Source: Petaurus breviceps papuanus
Lineage: Eukaryota; Chordata; Mammalia; Diprotodontia; Petauridae
Length of the DNA: 64,000 nt
Direction of reading: 5' to 3'
NCBI GenBank assembly: GCA_028583685.1
Contig: JAMXIF010000086.1
Coordinates: 14,035,278 to 14,099,277 of the forward strand
Shown: positions 21,096 through 30,612 of the stretch, piece after piece
Numbering within the stretch: position 1 is the stretch's first letter
How the letters are laid out: each line of letters begins with the position of its first letter
Notes under the pieces: model-generated
Databases searched by the model: none
What the model was told of the DNA's origin: nothing
The model's input: only the letters and a program-made list of their open reading frames with translations
Made by a program: the position numbers and the translations under genes

Positions 21096-21246
21096 GGGGC
21101 TGCTAGGTGGTAAAGTAAATAGAGCACTGGCCCTGGAGTCAGGAGGACCTGAGTTCAAATCCAGCCTCAGACACTTAACACAAATACTAGCCATGTGACC
21201 TTGGGCAAGTCACTTAACCCCAATTGCCTTCCAAAAAGCAAAATAA
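21096..21246 (+). mobile_element. MAR1/WSINE-type SINE, short form, with TSD
   Basis: The head GGGGCTGCTAGGTGG and A-rich tail without an RTE segment are present. AAATTATTGAACA before (21083-21095) and AAATGATTGAACA after it (ending near 21259) are a near-perfect duplication, so it landed in the tail of the preceding SINE. Confidence 0.9.
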
Positions 21247-21259
21247 AAATGATTGAACA

Positions 21260-22749
21260 AAGATAGCAGTTGTCAGAATCTCCACAGGAGTTGCTCCTAC
21301 ATAATGGCATCAGGGGCCAGATTGGAAGAAGGACCAGCAGTCTGGGGAGTACTGCCACTCCAGGGTCTTTGGGGATTGACAGCCCATCAATGGTAGTCGG
21401 TTAATAGTTGGTGTTGGTAGTGTTGAGGAAAGTGGGCTCCATCTCCACAGTGGTTGCTCTCTTCAATGATGGCATTAAAGTCTAGACTAGAAGCAGGGCT
21501 GGTGTTCTGGAGGGCACTGTTGCTCTCAAGGCTCTTGGTTTAGGAGTCCTGGATTATCTCCATAAAGGTCTGAGAGCAGGTGGTGGTTCTGGTGATATAT
21601 TGACTTGCTTAGCTTGTCTGGCACAAGCTGCCTTCCCTCTCTTCCCCAGGATGCCCCCTCCCCACCTTGAATAATACAAATTATCTGTTGATTTAGGGGA
21701 ATGGATAGGAAGATGTGGTTTGAGTTCAGAAGTAATGGGTCCAAATCCAAAGTGGGTCCACCTAGAACAGGGTCAAGGAAACCACACAGAAGAAATGGTG
21801 CTTAGAGTCAGAACAGTTTGTTTCTTGTGAAGAATCTATCCAAGACGACTTTGGTGGCATGCTAGTCACCCTTTCCCTCAACTGACTAATTGGAACACAT
21901 TGTGTGTCCTCCTAAAGGTGTGACATTTTTTTTACCAGTCACTGTAACCCATAGAACTTTACATAACAATGTAAATATCTACAAGCAGAATTTTCTAGCA
22001 TTAAAAAAAAAGTTTATCATTTTCACAAATTAAAAACCAGGCTTCATTTTGCCTTATGCTAAGTATTGAACTATGGATGTTTCCTTCCCTGCCCATACCT
22101 AGTTCCCATTTTACAGTGCCAGATAGATGAATCCACCCTATTATGAGGTTCTTCTGGTATTTCAAAAACTGAGTTTCCATGGCTAGCATTCAAGAACTTA
22201 CACCAAGTTTGGCATGATGGTTAAACAGAGCTGGGTTCCAGTATATTTGCGGTTTGGCAATAATGACTGCCAAGAAGAATGGGAAGAGAGAAGACACACT
22301 GTCATGTGTATTGTCAGCAGCAGAAAGCTGACTTCTGAGACTTTCAAATCCCATAAAGAGTCTTCCATCTTGGCCCAGTTCTCTTCTGAGTTGGCACATG
22401 TTTGGGGGGGTTTGTTTTTTCATCTCTTAATGACTGCTATAAAATTGTTATTTGGTAAAAGCCATTTTACCTCAAGCCATTTGATGCAATTGGAAATGTT
22501 AAGGACCTCATTATACCATTGAATTTTAATTGGAGCTGTACTTGATTTTCACGTGAGGAAGGTTATTTACAGTGGAGAATTCTGTCTGTCTCTTGACAGC
22601 CAGTCTTTTTAAAAATATCTTTTGGCTATAATGTCGTGATAGGCAAAGATTTTCCATGTGTTCAGGTCACAGCACATCTGAACTTTCTTCACTGCCTATC
22701 TGAGCTTTGGGATCCAGACTTCCTGGCAAGTCAAGTCTAATTTATTCAA

Positions 22750-22750
<1 letters not shown>
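21260..22750. other. unassigned 1.5-kb stretch
   Basis: No repeat family or gene is recognised. Short open frames on both strands (such as 22214-22522, 102 codons) lack domains. It could be unique sequence or very old repeats. Confidence 0.4.
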
Positions 22751-22780
<30 letters not shown>

Positions 22781-22812
22781 TGTATACACACACACACACA
22801 CACACACACATA
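22751..22812. repeat. (TA)n-(CA)n compound microsatellite
   Basis: A run of TA units with TG interruptions passes directly into 13 or so CA units, all alternating pyrimidine and purine. Confidence 0.95.
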
Positions 22813-22974
22813 GGGAATGGTTTTCAGATTGTCATTCCTCCTGGAGAACTGATTTTTTTTTTTCATGAGCGCTTCACAGACAGCTGTTTCAACGTGAAAA
22901 TAAATGCTTTGAGAAGGAAGGAATTAGGGAAGTGCTTCATAAGGACATCTTTGACTCTGTCTTCCCCCGTTTTC

Positions 22975-23045
22975 TCTTGCCATGCAAAATCTACCCATCA
23001 TTCAAGGCTCAGCTCAAATTCTACTTCATCCAAAAAGCCTGGCCA
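22975..23045 (+). mobile_element. L2 fragment (ORF end region)
   Basis: CATTCAAGGCTCAGCTCAAA and CTTCATCCAAAAAGCCTGGC resemble the L2 segment just before its 3' UTR. Confidence 0.6.
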
Positions 23046-23239
23046 GACCGCATTCTCTGAAGGGATGGGCAGATTGGAGATAGAGCACAGTGACCACCAG
23101 GGAATGCTGTATGGAAAAATCTTTTTGTGTGTGAGTTCAATTGGTGACTGCCAAATTCCCTTGAAATTCTGAAAAACACTGATGCATTGGCTAGGGCTAA
23201 GTAAGGTAGGCAGGAGTTTAGAAAACCTGGTGTTATCAG

Positions 23240-23465
23240 GGCACAGAAGAAAGCATTCTGCATCTAAAGTCAAAAGACATCAGTTCAAATGCTTGAACCA
23301 TTTCCTATGTATAACCTTTGTCAAGTTATTTAAATTATTTAAATCTCTCTTTTTTTATTTAAATCAAAGTATTTTATCTCTTTGGGCCTCAATTCCCTCA
23401 AATATTAAAATAGAGGAAGTTGACTGGATAACCTCAAAGGTCCTTTGATCTCTAATTCTATGTTC
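23240..23465 (+). mobile_element. MIR SINE with an internal AT-rich insertion
   Basis: GTCAAAAGACATCAGTTCAA, TTTGTCAAGTTATTTAAATT and CCTCAAAGGTCCTTTGATCT follow MIR order. About 40 bp of ATTTAAAT-type text is duplicated in the middle. Confidence 0.7.
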
Positions 23466-23494
23466 CTAATAAAAGAAACTTTTCATGCTAATTT

Positions 23495-23612
23495 TAATTT
23501 ATGAAGATATGTAGATATGTATCTCTATATATCTATAAAGCTATAGCTATACCTATATCTATCCATATATCTATATATGTCCATGTATTGATATAAATAT
23601 ATATAGACACAC
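23495..23612. repeat. ATATCTATA-rich low-complexity tract
   Basis: Degenerate GATATGTATCTCTATATATC-like units. Confidence 0.85.
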
Positions 23613-23619
23613 AAATATG

Positions 23620-23744
23620 AGGCAGGTGGGGTTAAGTGGCTTGCCCAGTGTCACAGAGCTAATACATTTCAAAGGCCACATTTGAACTCAGGTCCTCCTG
23701 ACTCCAGGGCCAGGGCTCTATTCACTATGCCACCTAGCCACCCC
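23620..23744 (-). mobile_element. MAR1/WSINE-type SINE, short form, truncated
   Basis: Reverse copy with GGGGTTAAGTGGCTTGCCCA, TCCTCCTGACTCCAGGGCCA and ATGCCACCTAGCCACCCC. The tail is missing. Confidence 0.85.
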
Positions 23745-23839
23745 TAAAGATATATATGGTTTTAATGATAGGCATTGAGGCCTGTTAAGGAAAGCCTTGA
23801 AGTAAGGAAAATCTATATTCCCGTCCTACTTTGGGCAAA

Positions 23840-24076
23840 CAATACCAACAATGAACTATTATTTGTAGGGCATTTTAAAGTTTGCAGAGTGCTTTACAAT
23901 GTTATCTCATTTTGTCTTCCCAACAACCCTAAGAAGTTCATGCTTTTATTATCCCCATTTTACCAAAGCAGAACCTGGTGCAGACACAGGTAAAAGTGAC
24001 TTGCCCAGGGTCCCACAGCTAGTAAGCTTCTGAAATCAGGTCTTCTTGACTCCAGACCTACCACTGTGCCACCAAC
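23840..24076 (-). mobile_element. MIR SINE
   Basis: Reverse MIR: GTTTGCAGAGTGCTTTACAA, ATCCCCATTTTACCAAAGCA, GTGACTTGCCCAGGGTCCCA and CCACTGTGCCACC. Confidence 0.82.
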
Positions 24077-24084
24077 TATGACTC

Positions 24085-24231
24085 AACTTCTCAGTGTCTC
24101 AAAACCCCCCATAAGATTCTAAGGTATAGAGCAGCTGTCAGATTGCATTCATAAAGGGCGATTCTTCACCAGGAGTTCCCTAGGCCAGTATAACCACTGA
24201 TCTGCAGAGTTCAAATAAAAATATGTCTTGA
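24085..24231 (+). mobile_element. marsupial MIR-like SINE-B fragment
   Basis: TAAGATTCTAAGGTATAGAG, CAGATTGCATTCATAAAGGG and CACCAGGAGTTCCCTAGGCC match the SINE-B type seen at 7930 and 34356. Confidence 0.6.
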
Positions 24232-24453
24232 GGGGTGGCTAGGTGGCTCAGTGAATAGAGTACTGGCCCTGGAGTCAGGAGGACCTGAGTTCAAATCTGG
24301 CCTCAGACACTTAACACAAAAACTAGCTGTGTGACAGTCACTTGGGCACTTAACTTGGTTAAGTGACTTGGGCAGTCACTTAACCCCAAACACAAAAACT
24401 AGCTGTGTGACCTTGGGCAAGTCACTTAACTCCAATTGCCCTCCAAAAAAACA
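24232..24453 (+). mobile_element. MAR1/WSINE-type SINE, short form, internally rearranged
   Basis: Head and A-rich tail are intact. AACACAAAAACTAGCTGTGT occurs twice (24313 and 24389), 76 bp apart. Between the copies lies the perfect hairpin CACTTAAC-TTG-GTTAAGTG (24347-24365), so part of the body was duplicated with an inverted patch. Confidence 0.88.
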
Positions 24454-24732
24454 AAAAGAATAAAATCAAGATAGATCTTGGATATTACAGAAGTCTCCTC
24501 TCCATGCCATATATGTATTTATTCTGTGATAAGCTTAATTGTTTGGGATATAATAAAAGCTCAAACCTCCAGTGGCCAGTAAGACATAAGGAGTTGGAAT
24601 ATCCCAATACAAGGAGTTTTCAAAGTCCTCTGGTTGGTAAGGACCTTACCCCTCAGGCTTTGTTTGGTGCCTCTATAAGGCACTTATCATGTTACATTAT
24701 ATATTTGTGTTATTCCTGTTATGTCCCATGCC

Positions 24733-24850
24733 CCTACTGGACTATAAATTCCATGAGAACAACAACCATGTCTTATCTACACTTTGAATCTCCTCTATGG
24801 CTTGCACAGGACACTCTTCACCGAACAAGCCTGTGATATAATTTTGTATA
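24733..24850 (+). mobile_element. L2 3' end
   Basis: GGACTATAAATTCCATGAGA, CATGTCTTATCTACACTTTG and GCTTGCACAGGACACT fit the L2 3' UTR. Confidence 0.65.
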
Positions 24851-25264
24851 ATTGAATTTCATTAAAACCTTGCCTAGGGCATACAAATACCTTGTTCCAA
24901 CTTATAATGCTGACTGTACCATTCACTTGGAAATTAGTCATATCCTGCCTGGTAGTAGCTCTTTATTTGTGCCTTGTGATGTTATTTATTGTGTATTTTT
25001 TTTAAAAACTTCATGCATGTAACATGACTTGTGTCACCAAAAACTTGTTCTTGGAGGCTGTGATCACATATTCGTCCTTGGGGCTTTCACACAGTCTCGT
25101 GCTGAGGCTTGCACATAGCCAGGTTAGTAAAGGATGTAAGAAGGACCACTGGATTTATCATCTGAATATTTGAATAAAGCTCCAGCTCTTGCTTTTGACC
25201 TGGTAGATTTGAACAAATCACATCTTCCCATTGCGGGAAAATCATCTCTAAAGTAGTTTACAGT

Positions 25265-25320
25265 TTAAGTAGGGTGCCTGACACAAAGTAGACATTTAAT
25301 GTTTGATAACTTATTGATGA
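25265..25320 (+). mobile_element. L2 3' end fragment
   Basis: AGGGTGCCTGACACAAAGTA and GACATTTAATGTTTGATAAC match the L2 terminus. Confidence 0.65.
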
Positions 25321-25326
25321 TTATTT

Positions 25327-25394
25327 GAGGAAGAAAGAGACAGAAAAAAGAGACAGACACAGAGGGAGAGAGAAAGACATAGACAAGAGACAGA
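25327..25394. repeat. GAGACA-rich simple repeat
   Basis: Degenerate AGAGACAGACACAGAGGGAG-type units; short and impure. Confidence 0.85.
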
Positions 25395-25423
25395 GCATTT
25401 ATAAAACACTTAATATCCTCCAA

Positions 25424-25547
25424 GGACAGCTAGATGGTACAGTGGACAGAGTCCTGGAGTCAGGAAGACTCATCTTTCTGAGTTCAAATCTGGCCTTAGA
25501 CACTGACTAGCTTGTGTGACCCTTGGACAGGTCACTTAAACATGTTT
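25424..25547 (+). mobile_element. MAR1-type SINE, tail-less
   Basis: It runs from the head (GGACAGCTAGATGGTACAGT) to GGTCACTTAAACATGTTT. The RTE part is absent, and a reverse SINE begins at the next base. Confidence 0.85.
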
Positions 25548-25737
25548 CTTCAGTCATTTTTCAGTCGTATCTGACTCTTCGTGACCCTATTTGGGGTTTT
25601 CTTGTCAAAGATACTGTAGTGGCTTGCTGTTCCTTCTCCAGTTCCTTTACACATGAAGGAACAGAGGCAAACAGGGTTAAATGACTTGCCCAGAGTCATA
25701 TAACTAGTTAGGTGTCTGAGGCCAGATTTGAACTCGC
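25548..25737 (-). mobile_element. MAR1-type SINE, head-less
   Basis: A reverse copy has the RTE-side text (TTCAGTCGTATCTGACTCTT) and core but stops at GCCAGATTTGAACTCG, before the head. It forms a tail-to-tail inverted pair with the copy at 25424. Confidence 0.88.
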
Positions 25738-25790
25738 CTGGCATATAGAAAGTATTTAATAAATGCTTGTTGATTGATTGATTCCAGCTT
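25738..25790 (+). mobile_element. L2 3' end fragment
   Basis: GCCTGGCATATAGAAAGTAT, TTAATAAATGCTTGTTGA and the GATT repeat are the L2 terminus. Confidence 0.75.
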
Positions 25791-26084
25791 TACCAAGAAA
25801 TTTCCCCCAAAAACTATCTCTAGTTGGCAGTACTACAGGAAACAGTGAGTAGAAATTTCAGATGAACTCAGACATAATAAAAAAGAGTTCATAAATTATT
25901 TCAAAGATTTGACTTTTATATTTTCTTGAACACATAAAACAGATGCAAAAATAGATACTGAAAAGTAGGCCAAACCCTTAAAAGAGAGTGAATGAATTCA
26001 TGAAGACAGTCTAGTGATGCATCAAAGAAATTCAACATCTCCTTCTCTTCTGGTTCATGCACATGTGTGAAAATCATAGCATCC

Positions 26085-26279
26085 TAGGATCATAGATTTA
26101 TATCTGGAAGGGAATTCATAGATGCCACTGTGTCCAGCTTCTTCATCTTGGAGATATGAAAACTCTGACCAAGAGAGATTAAGTGACATCCAGGGTCACA
26201 AAGCTAGTAAGTGACTAAAGAATTTGAACCTAGCTCTTTCTGACTCCTGTACCCTGTCCACTCTGCCATGCTGCCTAGG
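26085..26279 (-). mobile_element. MIR SINE
   Basis: Reverse MIR: ATAGATTTATATCTGGAAGG, AGATTAAGTGACATCCAGGG and CTCTGCCATGCTGCCT. Confidence 0.82.
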
Positions 26280-27150
26280 CTACAGCCACATTCTCATATT
26301 CTACTAGCCTGACCACATGGGAAACAGTAGATTAGGAAGACTAGAAGCCAAATAGATTCCCACTGAAATATGGACAGGTCAGTGTAACTGTGATGAGCCA
26401 ACTATGACTTCTACAAGTCAAATGATATGTGAAGACTCCTTATGTCTTGGCACAAAGAATTCCTTACTTGGTGTTTGTAGCAGGGAATAGAGTTAGTGTT
26501 TGTGATTTGAACCAAACACTGGCCTTTCATTTCTTGAATTTCAGCTTACTGACCCCAGCACCAAAAACGCCCTCAGAACATTTTGTAAAATTAGAAACAT
26601 AAACTCAGAACCTAGAGAGTAACTAATTCTGACACCTTGTTCTCTTGAGAAGTGAAACTCAAGCTTTTCTTCCTGCTGCAAGCCTGTTTGCCTGGCCCAA
26701 ATGTAGTGACTCAATTCCCCACATTCTCCACATCAAACTCTGTTCAATCCAGAATTCTCCATAATCACCTACAAGGGAGGTTTCCTAAAAGAATGAGCAA
26801 AGATCTAACTATCCAGATACATCACCAATCCCACCAGGGAGGAAGAAAGAGTAATATATGGAACATTTGGGGAAATTACCTATGAAACAAAGAGAAGATG
26901 AGTTTCACATCTGTGGATATAATATGATTTTCAGCTCTACTTTGGAATATGATTCCAAGAGATCTAGCATTCTCTAGATCCTTTTCTTTATAAGAGTAAT
27001 TGAGTAATATTTGCAAAATACTGCCTCTCTATGCCTCCATTTTCCCACTTCTGAAAATAGCAAGAACACGGTTTTATTACTTGGTTAGTTTTTTACCTTA
27101 TCAATGATTCAGAAAAACATACCTTGTAAGGCCCTTGTAGACTGATAGTG
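26280..27150. other. unassigned sequence
   Basis: No gene or repeat is recognised. A 77-codon frame at 26652-26885 lacks domains. Confidence 0.35.
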
Positions 27151-27162
27151 AAAAAACATTAA

Positions 27163-27332
27163 GTTGGAGCAGCTAAGTGGTGCAGTGAATAGAGCACCAG
27201 CCCTGGAGTCAGGAGGACCTGAGTTCAAATCCGGCCTCAGACACTTAACACACACAAAAAAAAAACTAGCTGTGTGACCTTGGGCAAGTCACTTAACCCC
27301 AAATGCCCTCTAAAAAGCAAAAAAAGAAAAAT
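27163..27332 (+). mobile_element. MAR1/WSINE-type SINE, short form, with TSD
   Basis: Intact head and A-rich tail. Flanks AAAAAACATTAA (27151-27162) and AAAAAACAGTAA (27333-27344) match at 11 of 12 bases. Confidence 0.88.
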
Positions 27333-27349
27333 AAAAAACAGTAAATAGT

Positions 27350-27490
27350 CAACAAGAGCAGTGAAAAAGCATTTATCAGGCTCTCACTATGTGCCAAGCA
27401 CTATGCTAGGTGCTAGAGATAAAATATAAAAGCAAAGATAATCCTGCTGTCTTGGGAATTATACTCTAATAGGAGGAAATAAGACACCTT
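27350..27490 (-). mobile_element. L2 3' end, reverse
   Basis: GCATTTATCAGGCTCTCACT, ATGTGCCAAGCACTATGCTA and TAATCCTGCTGTCTTGGGAA match antisense L2. Confidence 0.82.
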
Positions 27491-28211
27491 GGAGAATGGT
27501 GGCTAAGAAGAGGCACTTTGGTCCAGAAAGTGAGGGAATAGATTGGCATGTCGCTTCTGGAGACTCTGGCAGAGTTGGTTTGATCATGGTTCCATGAACT
27601 GGGGAATAGGAGGAGAAGGGGGAATCATGGGGGTAGGAAATGAAGTATAGTTAGATCCTGCCTGAAATAGGGGACCAGATGTGGCTGTCACCAATCAGGA
27701 CAGTAGGGACCCCAGACTAGAGATTTCAGATATGAAGAGATTAAGTTCTATGGCACAGTGTCTGGTCCAGGGTGCAAGGTGGTTGGAAAGATTGTCTAAG
27801 AGGTAGGAAGGATGGAAGGAATCTCATTTTTTTCCTTACACTGAGAAGGCCCAAAATCAGTGTTGGATTGAATGGGATTATAGACTTAAGGCTAGGTGCT
27901 AACTCAATAAACTAAGCAGGTCTGTTTGTTCTGTGGGAAGACATAACTTGAGGTTTTCCATTCAAAGGAACTAGACTTCATAAATTATAAAGAAAAAGGA
28001 GGTCCAGACTCCCTAGAGTCTGCCTATATGGCTATGTTGATACTATTTGCTTAGGATAATAAATTGTCTTTTCCCCGGAAATATTTACTTATTTGACTCC
28101 CTGTTGCTCACATGCTTAACTGTTTGTTGTTTATAAGTAGAAACACTTTAACAACTTGGTTTTGGTGATTCCAAATTCACTCCATACTTTTACTGTTCAC
28201 TACTTTACCAT
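27491..28211. other. unassigned sequence
   Basis: It may contain further degraded antisense L2 beyond 27490, but I cannot support that. No gene is seen. Confidence 0.35.
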
Positions 28212-28431
28212 GCTGTTGTTGTTCAGTCATTCCTACTCTTTGTGATCTCATTTGGGGCTCCCTTGGCAAAGATACTGCAATGGTTTGCCATTTCCTTCTC
28301 CAACTCATTTTACAGATGTTGAAACTTGAGGCAAACAGGGTTAAGTGACTTGAAATGTCTGAGACAGATTTGAACTCAGATCTACTGGAGTCCAGAACCA
28401 GTACTCTATCTAGCATGCCACCTAGCTGCCC
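28212..28431 (-). mobile_element. MAR1-type SINE, long form
   Basis: Reverse copy from GTTGTTGTTCAGTCATTC to GCCACCTAGCTGCCC. A deletion of about 25 bp removes GCCCAGGGTCACACAGC-like text in the core. Confidence 0.9.
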
Positions 28432-28954
28432 ACAGTTACAGATATGTACATAAATCAGCACATATATGATACATATAGAGCACATGGAAAGAAGTCTTAA
28501 CAGTGGAGGCATTAGCAGCTGGAGGACTGTTGAGTTTGAGGGTTTGAGAAAAAGGAAATTATAATACTTACAAATAGGCAATAAAACAAGATGATGTAGA
28601 CGCAGGCCTGGAAGAGGCCTGATCAACTAGGAGGGCAAGTCGCCCCACCAACCACAAGGGCCACTACCAGGCTTATCACCAAAGGGCTGGGACTGGAAAG
28701 AGCAAGGTAAGAACCAAATACAGGGGCCCCTGTCCCGGACAGCAAATATTGCTGGGGCTACCACTTCATAGCCCAGAAATTTTTTTAAAAAGCCCCTATT
28801 AGGACCTCCAAAGACCAGGATGACAGAGTGAACCTCACCTTCTCCAACCCCACCCCCACCCTGAAAACATAGTAACTCTTGCCCCAGGGCAAAACCCTCT
28901 ACAATAAAGGCTTGGGATCCTAGAGGAAGGGCATGGCTAGGGCCCTGACTCAAA

Positions 28955-29938
28955 ATGGGTAGAAAGCAGACTACAAAGACTCTGGAATCCTACTATCCTC
29001 AGAGGGAGGAACCAATCTCAGAGGGAGACAATGTGGACTCCACACCCACAGCTGAAACATCAACAGGGAATGGGTCCCAAGCACAGAAAGCTCTCCTAGA
29101 TGAGATCAAAAGGAACTTTGAAAACCGAATGAGAGAGATAGAAGACAAAATTAATAATTCTCTCGAAACCAAAATAGCAGAATTAGAAAAATATTATAAT
29201 GAAGAAAACATCTCTCTAAAAAGAAAAGTATGATATGGAAAAGGAGCTCCAAAAATTAACCAAGGAAAATGATTTGCTAAAAACTAGAATCAACCAAATT
29301 GAAACAAATAACTCTATGAGGAACCAAGAATTAGTCAAACAAAACAACAAGAATGAAAAATTAGAAAAAAGAGGTAACATATCTCAATGGAAAAATAACT
29401 GACCTGGAAAACAGATCCAGGAGAGATAATCTGAGAATCATAGGCCTAATAGAAAATCATGATGAAAAAATGAGACTGGACAACATTCTCCAAGAGCTCA
29501 TGAAGGAAAACTGCCCTGAGATACTAGAACCTGAGGGTAAAATGGAAATCGAGAGAATCCACTGGATATCTGCTGAAAGAGATCCCAAACTGAAAAGTCC
29601 TCGAAATATTGTGGCCAAACTCCAGAACTACCAGATAAAAGAGATAATACTTCAAGCAGCCAGAAAGAAACAATTCAAATGTTGAGGGTCCACAGTGAGG
29701 ATCTCACAGGATCTGGCAGCCTCTACACTGAAAGATCAGAGGTAGTGGAATACAATTTTCCAGAAGGCAAAAGAGCTCGAATTACAACCAACACATACCC
29801 AGCGAGACTAAGCATATTCTTCCAGGCAAAGAGATGGTCATTCAATGATATAACAGAGTTCCAGACCTTTCTGATAAAAAAGCCAGAACTCAATGGAAAA
29901 TTCAACCTCCAGTTACGAAATGCAACAGTGATGTAGAA
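28955..29938 (+). pseudogene. L1 ORF1 (RNA-binding protein), broken
   Basis: ORF1p is the nucleic-acid chaperone of the L1 particle. The start at 28955 opens MGRKQTTKTLESYYPQ, an L1-like N-terminus. A lysine/glutamate-rich coiled coil follows (ELQKLTKENDLLKTRI, near 29240-29290, in another frame). The RRM-type core begins DLENRSRRDNLRIIGL (29401) and includes IERIHWISAERDP. The C-terminal domain reads STVRISQDLAASTLKD (about 29689) and then SIFFQAKRWSFNDI in yet another frame. I count about three frame changes plus stops at 29683-29685 and 29743-29745. The domain order is that of therian L1s, so identity is secure; no product is possible. Confidence 0.9.
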
Positions 29939-29949
29939 AGGTAAACAAG

Positions 29950-29952
<3 letters not shown>

Positions 29953-29993
<41 letters not shown>
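29953..29993. repeat. (CA)n microsatellite in the L1 spacer
   Basis: About 20 CA units lie just after ORF1. Confidence 0.95.
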
Positions 29994-29996
<3 letters not shown>

Positions 29997-30612
29997 GCTA
30001 TTTGATAAGAGCAAACTGGTTATAGACAAATAGAGGGTATGAGTATAAAATACACAAAATGACGATTAAAAAAATCTCATTAAGGGCTACAAAGGGACTG
30101 CAATGGAAGAAAGGGAATGAATGAAGTGGAAAAGGGTAAATTATGCCACACAAAGAGGCATATAAACAGTATAGCAGAGGAAAAGAAGAGGGAGATGAGA
30201 ATCATATGAGCTTTTCCCTCATTGGTTCTGTTGCAAGGAGGGAATAACAATCAGTTAAGCATAGGATTCTATGGAGAAGAAACACAAAAAGTATCATTTT
30301 AGAGGGAAAGAAGAGAGGGAGAGGAGCTTCGCATGAGATTTGTTCCTATCACTCTTGGTGCGAAGAAGAAATAACATGGTTCATTAAGTATAAAAATATT
30401 CTACAGGAAGTAGGAGGGGGAAAGGGCTACGAAAGGGGGGGGCAGTGATTAGTGGGGGGGGGAAGAAGTAAGGGGAAAGGGGAGGAAAAGGGAGGGCGGC
30501 TAATAAGGGAATACTGAGGGAAGTGGTGGTCAAAAGGAAAACTATTTAGGGGGAAGGGAGAAGGGGGGGAATATGAGCATTAACGGGGTGGGAATAGGAT
30601 GGAGGGAAAGAA
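29994..30612 (+). other. L1 inter-ORF spacer, G-rich
   Basis: This stretch has no open frame of note. It is A/G-rich, with runs of seven or eight G near 30440-30465 and 30560. The gap between ORF1 and ORF2 is far longer than the roughly 60 bp of human L1. Confidence 0.7.

Noticed and set aside
24504-24836. 110-codon plus-strand open frame
   Set aside because: It overlaps an L2 tail and shows no domain.
28627-28953. 108-codon minus-strand open frame
   Set aside because: It lies in the 5' region of the L1 on the opposite strand and resembles no known protein.
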